A stretch of 62,709 bases of DNA from an uncultured Arcanobacterium sp. (lineage in GTDB: Bacteria > Actinomycetota > Actinomycetes > Actinomycetales > Actinomycetaceae). The stretch is taken from the NCBI GenBank assembly GCA_958428545.1, contig CAUAGM010000008.1, positions 1 to 62,709 of the forward strand, written 5' to 3'. The position numbers were made by a program, and so were the translations under genes. The notes below the pieces were generated by a model. That model saw only the letters and a list, made by a program, of their open reading frames with translations, had not been told where the DNA came from and did no database searches. Positions 1 through 9,041 of this stretch are shown piece by piece (positions within the stretch are counted from its first letter, which is position 1; every line of letters begins with the position of its first letter).

Positions 1-36
1 GTGGCAGTGGCAGTGGCAATGGCAATAGCAATGGCA
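1..36. repeat. Hexamer repeat at the window edge (GTGGCA/ATGGCA)
   Basis: Six consecutive 6-base units, three GTGGCA followed by ATGGCA, ATAGCA and ATGGCA. The array may continue left of the window. Bases 37-313 hold no gene I can support: a 74-codon open frame starts in the repeat, but its composition is not protein-like and it has no ribosome binding site. Confidence 0.55.
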
Positions 37-313
37 AAACCTGTGATACCTCGTAAAAATCTATGGTGCAAGCCTGCTAGCAGTGTGCGTATTATGGGCA
101 CTTTTGGTGTTTTCTGCATTGATGGGCAAGAATTGCTACAGAGAATTTACGCATCGTTTATGGCTATACGCCGCAGACTTTTAGCTGGAAGCTGCTATGT
201 GGAGCGGCAAACTAGCAGACTTTAACTCACTAAGAGTTGATACTCAGCTGGCGTGCCCATGAGCCTGCTCAGTCTTGAGTGCTTGCAGTGCGTATTATTG
301 CGGAAAGGTTGAT

Positions 314-1729
314 ATGAAAGATCGCATTCACCAAGATTCATCAGATCAGGGGTATTCAAAAGCGCTTAAAAATCGCCATATCTCAATGATTGCAATCGGC
401 GGCTCTATCGGCACAGGGTTATTTTTAGGTGCTGGCGGTCGCCTCGCTCAAGGTGGAGCTGCACTCGCAATTTCGTATGCTCTGTGCGGGTTCTTTGTTT
501 TTATCATGGTGCGCGCTCTCGGTGAGCTTTCAGTGCGGCGCCCATCGTCAGGAGCCTTCGTTTCTTATGCTCGAGAATTTTTAGGCGAAAAATTTGCCTA
601 TATTACTGGCTGGATGTTTTTTATTACTTGGGCAACCGCTGGAATGGCTGATATTACTGCTGTTGCGCTATATCTGCATTATTGGCCCGTATTTGAGCCG
701 ATTCCGCAATGGGTGTTAGCTGCTTGCGCACTGGCAATAGTCTTTGCCGTAAACATTTTAAGCGTCAAGTTTTTTGGAGAGTTCGAGTTTTGGTTTGCTG
801 CTATCAAAGTGGGAGCGATTTTGCTGTTTATGGTGGTAGCTATCTGGGCAATACTCACGGGCGCTTCAACGAGTGAAAGCTACACGGCTGGTATCCATAA
901 TTTGACGAATTTCGGTGGCTTCTTTCCTATGGGGATATTCCCGATGGTAGCTCTTTCTGTTGGAGTTGTTTACGCTTTCGGCGGCACAGAAATGATCGGA
1001 GTAGCTGCAGGCGAAGCTCAAGATACCAGCGTGCTCGCACGTGCTATCAACACGATGATCGTACGCATTCTTTTCTTCTACGTCGGCTCGGTTATTTTGA
1101 TGACGCTTGTGCTTCCGTGGACTGCCTATTCTGATAACGAATCGCCGTTCGTCACCTTCTTTTCAGGAATCGGGATTGCGCACGCAGGCGATCTCATGCA
1201 AATTGTTGTGCTGACGGCAGCGCTTTCTTCTTTGAATGCTGGTTTATATGCGACGGGTCGCACTTTGCGCTCGCTAGCAATGGCTGGTGAAGCGCCAAAA
1301 TTTGCGCGCTATATGAATAAATACAACGTTCCCTCTGCTGGTATTGCATTGACGGCAGGGCTTGGCTTGGTTGGTGTGCTTATCAACTATATTTATCCGA
1401 GCGAAGCATTTACTCTCGTTATGGAATTTTCTGGCATCGGTTTTGTAGCCACGTGGATATCTGTGCTTGCTTCCCACCTAGTATTTGTACTTCGCGCACG
1501 TAAAGGACTTGAGGAACGGCCAAGTTTCCGCTTGTATTTTGCTCCTTGGAGCAATCTGCTCGCAATCGTATTTTTTGTGGCAATAGTTGCTTCGATGGCT
1601 TTTAACGAGCAGGGGCAAAAAACTTTGGCACTTTTCCTCATAGTTGTAGCGATTTTAATGATCGGCTGGTTTCGAGTGCGCGGGAAGATAAATCCCGAAA
1701 TGATGGATAGGGTACTCGATAGCGAGTAG
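314..1729 (+). CDS. Amino-acid permease, AnsP-like (APC superfamily, AAT family)
   Basis: A roughly 12-helix cytoplasmic-membrane symporter that probably imports a neutral amino acid with protons. The N-terminus carries the AAT-family signature IAIGGSIGTGLFLG (about residues 26-39). The segments RPSSGAFVSYAREFLGEK and GWMFFITW resemble L-asparagine permeases more than CycA or LysP; the substrate is inference. The ATG at 314 is chosen because GGAAAGG at 302-308 is a good ribosome binding site; a TTG at 275 would add 13 residues without one. The product is 471 residues, normal for the family. The gene stands alone, convergent with msrAB, with a shared hairpin terminator after it. Confidence 0.85.
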   Translation: MKDRIHQDSSDQGYSKALKNRHISMIAIGGSIGTGLFLGAGGRLAQGGAALAISYALCGFFVFIMVRALGELSVRRPSSGAFVSYAREFLGEKFAYITGWMFFITWATAGMADITAVALYLHYWPVFEPIPQWVLAACALAIVFAVNILSVKFFGEFEFWFAAIKVGAILLFMVVAIWAILTGASTSESYTAGIHNLTNFGGFFPMGIFPMVALSVGVVYAFGGTEMIGVAAGEAQDTSVLARAINTMIVRILFFYVGSVILMTLVLPWTAYSDNESPFVTFFSGIGIAHAGDLMQIVVLTAALSSLNAGLYATGRTLRSLAMAGEAPKFARYMNKYNVPSAGIALTAGLGLVGVLINYIYPSEAFTLVMEFSGIGFVATWISVLASHLVFVLRARKGLEERPSFRLYFAPWSNLLAIVFFVAIVASMAFNEQGQKTLALFLIVVAILMIGWFRVRGKINPEMMDRVLDSE

Positions 1730-1736
1730 GGCGATC

Positions 1737-1770
1737 GTCTGTATCTCACTTTTGTGTGTGAGATACAGAC
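1737..1770. terminator. Hairpin terminator between convergent genes
   Basis: A 13-bp perfect stem (GTCTGTATCTCAC at 1737-1749 with its complement at 1758-1770) and an 8-base loop. A T-run follows about ten bases later on the plus strand. It serves the permease and possibly msrAB from the other side. Confidence 0.8.
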
Positions 1771-1795
1771 GTGTTAGCTATTTTTGCGCAGCTTG

Positions 1796-2779
1796 CTATT
1801 TTTCGTATGGCTCTAAGAATGGCAAGAAATCTCCATACCCCTCATCACTCATGCGTTCGCGCGGAATGAAACGCAAAGCTGCCCCATCAATGCAGTAGCG
1901 CAATCCTCCGCGTTCTGCAGGACCATCAGAAAAGACGTGCCCTAGGTGTGAACTGGCAAAAGAGCTCGAAACTTCTGTGCGTGGGCGAGCGAGTTTGAAA
2001 TCCTGCTTATACCCAACCCCCTGCTGAAGAATCGGTCGAGTGAAAGAAGGCCACCCACACCCAGCATCGAATTTATCACGAGAAGAAAAGAGTGCCTGCC
2101 CTGAGACGATATCCACAAAGATTCCATCTTCGTCAAACTGGTCAAATTCAGAGGATCGTGGAGCTTCAGTGCCTTCTTCTTGCGTCACGTGAAATGCTAA
2201 AGGTGAAAGCATCTCACGCAGTTCATCGATAGTAGGTCTCGGTTTTAGTTCAGGACCAAGATGAAGCGGCTGCGCAGCTAATCCAAGATTTATATGGCAG
2301 TAGCCGTTCGGATTTTTTTCGAGATAATCTTGGTGATACTCCTCTGCAGATACAAAGTTTCTCAACGTTTCAAGAGTGACGGCAATTGGCTGCTGGTAGT
2401 GAGTCTGCAGCTGTGCGAGGCTCACTGATGCGCGGCGCTGAACTGTGGCGTCAGTATAAAAAACTCCTGTGCGATATTGTCTGCCGCTGTCGTTTCCTTG
2501 GCGATTAAGGCTCAATGGGTCGATAATGCGGAAAAAGTGAGCGAGCACTTCTTCTAAACTAATGACGGCGTCGTCGAAATCTATGCGTACAGTTTCCGCA
2601 TGGTCTGTAGTATGCAGGCTATGGTAATCGGTGCTGTTTGTGAGACCATTTGCGTATCCAGCTTCGGTGCCCAAGATACCGTTTAAGCGTTGGAAATATG
2701 CTTCTACTCCCCAAAAGCACCCGCCTGCAAGATAGACGGTTCGTGGCGATGTAGGCACTGTATGCGAATTATTTTTCAT
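1796..2779 (-). CDS. msrAB: Bifunctional peptide methionine sulfoxide reductase MsrA/MsrB
   Basis: Repairs oxidised methionine in proteins. The N-terminal MsrA domain (about 15-170) reduces the S-sulfoxide and has the catalytic motif GGCFWGVE (Cys21). The C-terminal MsrB domain (about 190-320) reduces the R-sulfoxide and shows CGWPSF and the catalytic RYCIDGAALRF (Cys296). The zinc-binding CxxC pairs of many MsrB enzymes are absent (FVDIVSGQALF where the first would be), so this is the zinc-free form, as in other fused MsrAB proteins. At 327 residues it is full length for the fusion. It has no signal peptide, so it should act in the cytoplasm. It appears monocistronic. Confidence 0.95.
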   Translation of the reverse strand: MKNNSHTVPTSPRTVYLAGGCFWGVEAYFQRLNGILGTEAGYANGLTNSTDYHSLHTTDHAETVRIDFDDAVISLEEVLAHFFRIIDPLSLNRQGNDSGRQYRTGVFYTDATVQRRASVSLAQLQTHYQQPIAVTLETLRNFVSAEEYHQDYLEKNPNGYCHINLGLAAQPLHLGPELKPRPTIDELREMLSPLAFHVTQEEGTEAPRSSEFDQFDEDGIFVDIVSGQALFSSRDKFDAGCGWPSFTRPILQQGVGYKQDFKLARPRTEVSSSFASSHLGHVFSDGPAERGGLRYCIDGAALRFIPRERMSDEGYGDFLPFLEPYEK

Positions 2780-2858
2780 AGGTGTAGTGTATCGTCGAAG
2801 GAAATCTTATGCGATATTATGCCGTGTTTAGGGTGAGTAACTTAGCGCTGAGCGAACG

Positions 2859-3716
2859 CTATATCCCAGCACGATCGAATGCAGTGACGGCGAGTTCCTG
2901 GCCATAAGCGATAAACTCCTCTGCTTTTGCGAAATCAAAAGTGGTGCCGAGAGAAGCAGGGACGTCAATATGAATATCTGGAGGATTGACTGCGATACGT
3001 GAGGCTTGGATGCGTTCTTGCATAAGGTCAAGTGAGAGAAGCGTCATCTTTAAAAGATCCAGATCATCGGGCAGAGGATCAAAGGGTGACGACGATTTCT
3101 TGCTTTTACCTTTAGCGTTTCTTTTCTCTGCCTCGTTTTCACGCTGCTGCAGATTCGATAGTAAGGAATCTTTTCCGAAAAGAGATACTGCCACAGTGAG
3201 ATCAGCATCGGGGCGAAGCGAACTTTCCATAGGTAATGGATTGAGTAATCCGCCGTCTGCAAGCAGGCGCCCGTCAAGCATCACGGGCTTAAAGACGCTA
3301 GGGATTGAAATAGATGCTCGAATTGCGGCGAGCAGCGAACCGCTGCGAAACCAAACTTCACGGCGGGCAAGCACATCTGCGGCAACTGCGCAATAAGGAA
3401 TTGAGAGATCCTCAATCTGGTATTCGCCAATTATATCTTCGAGGAAAGCCATGATTTTATCAGTTTTGATAATCCCAGGTTTGCCGATAGTGGGAGTCAT
3501 CATTCTGAAAACGTCAAGACGATTAAGTTTCAGGCAGGCTTCGCGGAAATTTTCTAATTTTCCTGCAGCGTATGCACCGCCAATCAACGCTCCAATAGAA
3601 GATCCTGAGACTGCGACGATTTTATGCCCGCGAGCGAGCAATTCATCGATTACGCCTATATGGGCATAGCCGCGCGCTCCTCCTGATCCTAAAACTAGAG
3701 AAACTCTCATCGTCAT
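2859..3716 (-). CDS. Patatin-like phospholipase family protein (RssA/YchK type)
   Basis: A predicted cytoplasmic serine esterase or lipase of the bacterial patatin family, with a Ser-Asp dyad. Visible are the oxyanion loop GSGGARGYAH (about 10-19), the nucleophile elbow GSSIG (Ser40) and the DGG motif in LLADGGLLNPLP (Asp near 153). A lysine- and serine-rich insertion near residues 195-215 is unusual. The 285-residue length fits the family. Its ATG overlaps the stop of the upstream MMPL gene in an ATGA arrangement (3713-3716), so the two are probably translationally coupled and may act together on membrane lipids. Substrate unknown. Confidence 0.88.
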   Translation of the reverse strand: MTMRVSLVLGSGGARGYAHIGVIDELLARGHKIVAVSGSSIGALIGGAYAAGKLENFREACLKLNRLDVFRMMTPTIGKPGIIKTDKIMAFLEDIIGEYQIEDLSIPYCAVAADVLARREVWFRSGSLLAAIRASISIPSVFKPVMLDGRLLADGGLLNPLPMESSLRPDADLTVAVSLFGKDSLLSNLQQRENEAEKRNAKGKSKKSSSPFDPLPDDLDLLKMTLLSLDLMQERIQASRIAVNPPDIHIDVPASLGTTFDFAKAEEFIAYGQELAVTAFDRAGI

Positions 3717-6700
3717 ACCTCCTCACGTCGTGTTGAGACGCTTGAGCTTGAATTTGAGAAAATCTCATCTGAAATATGTCTGCTTGGCTGCGATGGCTGG
3801 TGCAGCGCCTGCTGGAGTGTGAGATTAGTGCCCTCTACATCTACGTTCGGCAATATTTTATCGAGCCACTTTGGTAGATACCATGCTTTATCTCCGAGCA
3901 GATACATAAGAGCAGGTGTGAGACTCATACGGACGATAAACGCATCAAATGCCACGCCCGCAGCGAGGGCGAAACCAAGGGAACGAACCATCGTGAGTTT
4001 AGCGAAGATGAATGCCGCAAACACCGACACCATAATTAATGCTGCTGCTACCACCACAGGAGCTGCTAAATTGAAGCCTTCTTTCACAGCGCGCCGCGCA
4101 GGGGAGCCGTGTGAATATGCTTCGCGGATCGAAGAAACCACAAACACCTGATAGTCCATAGCTAAACCGAAGAGAATACCTGTGAGCAGAATCGGCAAAA
4201 AGCTCATGAGCGGAGCTGGCACATGAACATCGAAGATCCAGCCAAGCCAACCCCACTGGTAGACGGCAGTAGCAGAGCCGAAAGCAGCAGCTAAGGAGAG
4301 CAAGAAACCAATACTTGCAAGAAGAGGTACCACTATAGAGCGGAAAACGAACAGCAGCAATATGAGCGATAGCCCAACTACGATCGTCAAATACGGTGGT
4401 AAAACGGCGGCAATGCGCTCTGAAATATCAATCATTGCGGCGCTCTGCCCTGTGATATCGATTGTGGTGCCGGTAGAAATTTCAAATTTTGGAATATCGG
4501 TTCGCAGATCTTTCACCAGATTGCGAGTCGTGATCTCTGCCGGTCCGCTTGAAGGAATGAGCTGAAGTACGCCATATTCATAGTTTGCCGAATATGCTGC
4601 TGGGACGGCTGCCACAATTCCTTTCATTTGCATGAAGCGTTCAGCCACGCTAATCAGGGTTTGTTCGGAACCGTTTTTAGTGCGCTGCGTTTCGGGGATT
4701 TTTACAAGTGAAAGTAGCTGGCCATTATACCCAGCGCCAAATTCGTCTGAGGTAATCTCATAGGCTTTTTGAGCTTGTGATCCATAAGGTTCCGTGGCGC
4801 CATCAGGCAGAGCAGTCTGCATATGAAGAGCGGGCGTTGCACATATACCCAAAACGATCACGCATAGCAGGGCAGACAGCCACGGTTTCTTGGTGAGAGT
4901 TGTGACCCACCACAAGCTTGGGTTTTTACGTGCCCCAGCAGATTTTGCGACAGAGATGACGCCGCCATTTGACTGCTCGGAATTGAGAGCAGCTTGCGCT
5001 TCAGCGCGTCGTCTGCGTGCTTTCTTGGGTAGCAGGCGTTCGCCAATTACCGCAAGCAGTGCCGGGGTAAGTGAAATAGAAAGGAGCACGGCAATAAGCA
5101 CAGTAAATGCAGCAGAGAAGCCTAGAATAAAGAGGAATGGCAGATCAGAGACGACGAGAGCAGCAAGAGCGATCATAACTGTGAGACCAGCGAAAAAAAC
5201 AGCCGTTCCACTTGTGCCGATTGCTCGCGCCACAGATTCACGTATCGGCATACCAGCAATCAATTGTGTGCGGTGCCTGTGCACGATAAATAGCGAGTAA
5301 TCAATGCCGACAGCCAATCCAAGCATGAGAGCAAGTACAGGCGTAATACTCTGCATATCGATCACGCTGGAGAGGGCGAGGGTGCCGCCCACGCCAAGAG
5401 CTACTCCGAAGAGCGCTACGAAGAGTGGCAACCCAGCAGCCACAACAGTTCCGAGCATAATCATCAGCACAACTCCTGCAAGAATAAAGCCTAAAAGCTC
5501 GGTGATTCCCACAATAGAGTTGAGGTCCTGCGTTATTTCGCTCGAAAAATACGTGGCCACGCCTGCTTCTTCGAGGGCTGGTTTAATCGAGTTGAGATCT
5601 GCGCGTTGTTCTTCTGTGAGTGCATAGGTTTGCCCATGAAAAACTATATGCGAAATTGCTGTGGTGCGAGATGCGTTTACGAAGCGCATCTTCTGTGTAA
5701 GAGCTGCCATCCGTTTGCCGAGTTGGAGCGTCTCTTTGCCGTCAGCAAGCTCTTTTTCGCCATGTATAAGCTGGGTTTTTGCTTCATTGAGTTTGGCAGT
5801 GTTTTCTTCGATGAGTTTTCGGCCATCTTCGAGTTCTTTTCGCCCTTGTGAAAGCTCTTTCTCGCCATTAGCGATAAGCCCTTCGTTAACGCGGAAAGTA
5901 GCTTCGCCATTTTGATATTTTTGAAGCCCTGATGCGTATTGCTCTTTAGCGGCATTGAGCTCAGCTTGCCCAGCTTCGACTTCTGCTCGAGCCGCATCAA
6001 GCTGAGGGCGTGAGGCTTCAAGCTGCTGCTCAGCAGCACGCAGTGTTGTGTAAGAATCACTGGCCGCGGCAAGATGTGCCAAGGCTTCTTGAGCTTGCCT
6101 GATTCCAGCAATTGCAGTTTGAACGTGCTGAATTCCTTGAGAAACTTTTTGATAAGCGTCACTTCCAGTCAATCCTGCGGCTTCGAGCTGAGATTTTTGC
6201 TGCTCAAGCTGAGTAAGCTGATTCGTAAGCTGGGCAAGAAGAGTATCAGCAGGCGTCTGTGGCGGAAATCCGAGGCTTGTGGCGATCTTTTCGACAGCAG
6301 CATTTGCTTGTTGCTCGCCAGCTTGAATTGCCGCTGGCACTTGGGAGAGATTGCTAGCTCCGAGACTGCTTGTGAGCTGTGAAATTCCTTGGTTAATTTT
6401 TTCCTTGCTGTCGCTGTAGCGCTTTTCTCCCTCGGCTAGTTTAGCTCGCCCATCTGCAAGTTTTCTCTCTCCTGCAGATATTTGAGCTTGTGCTTGAGTG
6501 AGCTGTTGGCGCGCGGCAGTGAGTTCAGGGCGTGACGCTTCAAGCTGAGCTCGTCCGTTACTTAGTTTCTCTTCGTTCTCTGCGAGGGCCGCTTCACCAT
6601 CTGTGAGCTGTTTTTTCGCTTTTGCGAGCTGTTTTTCGCCATCATGTATTTTAGCTTGCCCATCACTCAGCTTTTGTTCGTTTTCTGCAATGCTTTTCTC

Positions 6701-7081
6701 ACCATCGGAGATTTGAGCAGCTGCGCTATCAAGCTGTTCTTGCATTTTGAAAGGGTCGATAGATGAGCGCACGGGTGCTTGTTTGCCAAGGATAGACGTG
6801 GCTTGAGAAATTTTCTTTTCTTGCTCTGCAGTAAAAGGGGTTCGATCTATGGTTTGAAATACTGCTGTGGCAGTGCCGCCTGAAAGTTCGGGAATGTTGT
6901 TGCGTACAAGAGTGAGAACTCTTTGTGTGTCTGTGCCTGGAAGAGTGAACGTATTGGAGAGAGTCCCCATAAATGAGGTCATTAAAATGCCGATCGCAAC
7001 GAGAATTGCAATCCATGCCGCAATAAATTTTTTTCGATGATCGTATGCGGCAAGTCCGAGCTTATAGAGGATTTTTGCCAT
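3713..7081 (-). CDS. MMPL/RND-family membrane transporter with a long coiled-coil loop
   Basis: A large (1122 residues) inner-membrane protein of the MMPL branch of the RND superfamily, which exports lipids, peptides or drugs. It has one N-terminal helix (about 15-37) and a very long polar region (about 115-500) made of repeats such as LSDGQAKIHDGEKQLAKAK and LADGRAKLAEGEKRY. Helices 2-6 follow (about 545-700, including GLAVGIDYSLF), then a second extracellular domain and helices 7-12 (about 745-1070, including FGLAMDYQVF). GxxxDY in both halves is the proton-relay signature of the family. The C-terminal 50 residues are polar and cytoplasmic. It is the first gene of a two-gene operon with the patatin-like protein. 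Substrate unknown. Confidence 0.9.
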   Translation of the reverse strand: MAKILYKLGLAAYDHRKKFIAAWIAILVAIGILMTSFMGTLSNTFTLPGTDTQRVLTLVRNNIPELSGGTATAVFQTIDRTPFTAEQEKKISQATSILGKQAPVRSSIDPFKMQEQLDSAAAQISDGEKSIAENEQKLSDGQAKIHDGEKQLAKAKKQLTDGEAALAENEEKLSNGRAQLEASRPELTAARQQLTQAQAQISAGERKLADGRAKLAEGEKRYSDSKEKINQGISQLTSSLGASNLSQVPAAIQAGEQQANAAVEKIATSLGFPPQTPADTLLAQLTNQLTQLEQQKSQLEAAGLTGSDAYQKVSQGIQHVQTAIAGIRQAQEALAHLAAASDSYTTLRAAEQQLEASRPQLDAARAEVEAGQAELNAAKEQYASGLQKYQNGEATFRVNEGLIANGEKELSQGRKELEDGRKLIEENTAKLNEAKTQLIHGEKELADGKETLQLGKRMAALTQKMRFVNASRTTAISHIVFHGQTYALTEEQRADLNSIKPALEEAGVATYFSSEITQDLNSIVGITELLGFILAGVVLMIMLGTVVAAGLPLFVALFGVALGVGGTLALSSVIDMQSITPVLALMLGLAVGIDYSLFIVHRHRTQLIAGMPIRESVARAIGTSGTAVFFAGLTVMIALAALVVSDLPFLFILGFSAAFTVLIAVLLSISLTPALLAVIGERLLPKKARRRRAEAQAALNSEQSNGGVISVAKSAGARKNPSLWWVTTLTKKPWLSALLCVIVLGICATPALHMQTALPDGATEPYGSQAQKAYEITSDEFGAGYNGQLLSLVKIPETQRTKNGSEQTLISVAERFMQMKGIVAAVPAAYSANYEYGVLQLIPSSGPAEITTRNLVKDLRTDIPKFEISTGTTIDITGQSAAMIDISERIAAVLPPYLTIVVGLSLILLLFVFRSIVVPLLASIGFLLSLAAAFGSATAVYQWGWLGWIFDVHVPAPLMSFLPILLTGILFGLAMDYQVFVVSSIREAYSHGSPARRAVKEGFNLAAPVVVAAALIMVSVFAAFIFAKLTMVRSLGFALAAGVAFDAFIVRMSLTPALMYLLGDKAWYLPKWLDKILPNVDVEGTNLTLQQALHQPSQPSRHISDEIFSNSSSSVSTRREEV

Positions 7082-7198
7082 AATCCACGATCCTTTCGGC
7101 TTTTATTCCGATTGGTTAGAGCGCTGCAGGTAAGCAGTTTTATGAGATTTATTATACTTTGCTGTGATGGATTTTTCTGGAAAATGGGAAGGATTGAG

Positions 7199-7720
7199 GT
7201 GATTTCATTGCGCATTCGTGAAGCCGTATTAGGTGATGTAGAGGAGCTTGTTGAGATAAGCAAGAGAACCTTTACGCAAACATTCGGAGCTGGATACCCG
7301 CCTGAGGATTTGGAAAATTTTTTAGCCTCGGCATACAGCATCGAGAGATATTGTGCGTATATCAGTGATTCGAAGTCGAATGTGTGGGTGGTAGCTTCAG
7401 AAAATGCTCTGTGCGGATATGTATTAGCTGGTGCATGCAGTCTTCCGCATTCAGAAGTTAAGCCTGGCGACGGCGAGGTGATTCGTCTCTATATGCTGCA
7501 GGAGTATCAAGGCTGCGGCTGGGGAACTAAACTTTTTGAAACAGCTCTAGACTGGCTTATCTCCTCAGGAGCAGCAGCTCTCTGGCTAGGAGTATGGTCA
7601 GAAAATTACGGTGCCCAAAAGCTTTATCAACGTTACGGTTTTTCATATGCAGGAGAATATGAATTCATTGTGGGCAATAGTCGCGATCGTGAATTTATCT
7701 ACCGCAAAGCTTTGTTGTAA
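7199..7720 (+). CDS. GNAT-family N-acetyltransferase
   Basis: Transfers an acetyl group from acetyl-CoA to an amine; the substrate cannot be told. The acetyl-CoA binding motif A is visible as IRLYMLQEYQGCGWGTKLFE (Q/RxxGxG/A type), followed by the motif B-like WLGVWSENYGAQKLYQRYGF. Both are typical of GNAT enzymes, including those modifying small molecules or protein N-termini. I chose GTG at 7199 (173 residues) because GGAAGG at 7187-7192 sits six bases upstream; an ATG at 7184 and longer starts lack this. It is divergent from the MMPL gene and shares a 117-base intergenic region with it. Confidence 0.85.
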   Translation: MISLRIREAVLGDVEELVEISKRTFTQTFGAGYPPEDLENFLASAYSIERYCAYISDSKSNVWVVASENALCGYVLAGACSLPHSEVKPGDGEVIRLYMLQEYQGCGWGTKLFETALDWLISSGAAALWLGVWSENYGAQKLYQRYGFSYAGEYEFIVGNSRDREFIYRKALL

Positions 7721-7857
7721 AGCCCTGCTGTAAAGCCTTGCCGATTGGAGGGAAATTTAAGCGTCAGAGATCAGGTGTAAGGGGAGCCTATTTGCTGGAG
7801 GCTACTGTTGTTGCGGTGTATATTTGAGGAGCTAGATTGCATCTTTGGTGAGCAAGT

Positions 7858-7886
7858 TTGAGCATTTACTCTTGTATAGGTATGAT
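7858..7886 (+). promoter_or_regulatory. Sigma-70-type promoter of tRNA-Gly
   Basis: TTGAGC at 7858-7863, a 17-base spacer and TATGAT at 7881-7886, 15 bases before the tRNA. Near-consensus. Confidence 0.75.
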
Positions 7887-7901
7887 GTAGGCACACAAAC
7901 T

Positions 7902-7975
7902 GCGGGCGTAGTTCATCGGTAGAATGGAAGCTTCCCAAGCTTCAGAGGCGGGTTCGATTCCCGTCGCCCGCTCCA
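7902..7975 (+). tRNA. tRNA-Gly (anticodon CCC)
   Basis: A full cloverleaf: acceptor GCGGGCG pairs with CGCCCGC, the D arm contains GTTC..GGTAGAA, the anticodon stem GAAGC/GCTTC encloses the loop TTCCCAA (anticodon CCC), and the T arm is CGGGTTCGATTCCCG. CCA is encoded at 7973-7975. It reads GGG codons. Confidence 0.97.
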
Positions 7976-8077
7976 CTTAGACGTTGGATTTGATAAGTAC
8001 CCTTTTGCGTTAGCGAGTATCGCTTAGGGGGGTGTGAAAAATCGCTTGCGTTGGCGGGTTTGATTTGAGCAAACGAA

Positions 8078-8107
8078 CTGCCCGTCACCGAAGTGGCTGA
8101 CGGGCAG
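8078..8107. terminator. Hairpin downstream of the small interrupted gene
   Basis: A 10-bp perfect stem, CTGCCCGTCA at 8078-8087 with TGACGGGCAG at 8098-8107. It could end minus-strand transcription of the 8126-8278 frame; the T-run after it is weak. Confidence 0.5.
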
Positions 8108-8125
8108 TAGAAAGAAGGACCGGCG

Positions 8126-8278
8126 CTAGAGGCTAATTGCCAGTTGGTGCAGCAGCCTGACTTCGGCGCCAGTGGGGGACATGTCCACCATGCCGTCGTC
8201 GGCGAGCGTCAAGTACTCCTTGGGCTAGGTGAGTCCACGTGCGGTCGCAATCTCGCGCAATTCCATCGAGGTGGTCAT
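8126..8278 (-). pseudogene. Small gene interrupted by an in-frame TAG
   Basis: From an ATG at 8278 (AAGGA eight bases upstream) the frame reads MTTSMELREIATARGLT, then TAG at 8225-8227, then PKEYLTLADDGMVDMSPTGA and on to a second TAG at 8126. Both halves have ordinary actinobacterial codon use, so this was probably a protein of about 50 residues broken by a nonsense mutation. Readthrough cannot be excluded. I do not recognise the family. Confidence 0.4.
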
Positions 8279-8625
8279 GGTACCGTTCCTTCGTTCAAAT
8301 GGTCTTGGGGCAGAGCTAAGTGGTCTTGAGCCAGAAGCCGGCACGATGGCGCCCAGGTGTCCCAGCATTGGAGGCTGGGTCACGTGGAGCCCTCCGCACT
8401 GACAACCTGGGCTAAGCTGCACCGACCTCTTCCGGAAGGCTACGTGCATACATCAGTGGCACATCGCTTTTACGGTGTGCCACTGGCTTTTGTCCACGAC
8501 GCAGGAAACCACCTCGGGACCCCGAACTTGATGTGGGGCATGGAAAGACACGCTGCTCGTCAATCGACATGCTGAGGGACGAACATCTGGGCCTGACATG
8601 CACCGATTGATCTGGAGGTAGGTCT

Positions 8626-8634
8626 CCCCCCCCC
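8626..8634. repeat. Poly-C tract (C9)
   Basis: Nine consecutive C on the plus strand. A second tract (C8 at 8662-8669, followed by seven A) lies 27 bases further on. Both sit downstream of the minus-strand gene at 8691-9041, and no gene they would control is evident. Confidence 0.6.
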
Positions 8635-8690
8635 ACCACCGCTATAGAACCTGCCCGTGTGCCCCCCCCAAAAAAACTGGATGTTGCAGG

Positions 8691-9041
8691 TCATTCAAAA
8701 CCCGGCTCGTCCGCATCGGTCACGAGGGCGCGCTCTTCGGCAACGACGAGCACCTCAGCTCCTTCGAGAACTTCACCGAGAACCTCGTTAACCGCCCATT
8801 CGAGGGAATCGAGCGCGTCTTCTCCCCCGCTAATAGCCTCAGCTTCTCGGTCGTTTACCCGTATGAGCGCCGCGCCACCGATCGGTACAACACCAGCTTC
8901 GTCAGCGCCGTGTTCATCAACGATTCGTGCCCATGCGGCGTCCAATGCACCTGGCGTCATGACCCGCACCCGGACGCGATAGGTGAGATCTTGGGTTGTG
9001 TGTCGATCGAACCAGTCGTTCGATAATGTCCAAATTGTCAT
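8691..9041 (-). CDS. Small acidic protein of unknown function
   Basis: A 116-residue acidic protein without signal peptide or membrane segment. Its codons (many GCG, CTC, GAG, GTC) are GC-richer than those of neighbouring housekeeping genes, which fits acquisition by transfer. The sequence looks coding throughout (for example DALDSLEWAVNEVLGEVLEG and AEVLVVAEERALVTDADEPG), but I recognise no family. The start ATG at 9041 has only a weak upstream GAG, and the preceding sequence is decayed, so the gene may be a relic of a larger unit. Confidence 0.5.
   Translation of the reverse strand: MTIWTLSNDWFDRHTTQDLTYRVRVRVMTPGALDAAWARIVDEHGADEAGVVPIGGAALIRVNDREAEAISGGEDALDSLEWAVNEVLGEVLEGAEVLVVAEERALVTDADEPGFE

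Noticed and set aside
275..313. TTG start at 275 for the amino-acid permease
   Set aside because: No ribosome binding site and a Cys-rich extension not expected for the family; ATG 314 has GGAAAGG.
8659..8982. Plus-strand frame (107 codons) over the acidic gene
   Set aside because: Ser/Thr/Arg-rich product starting in the poly-C region; a reflection of the minus-strand gene.
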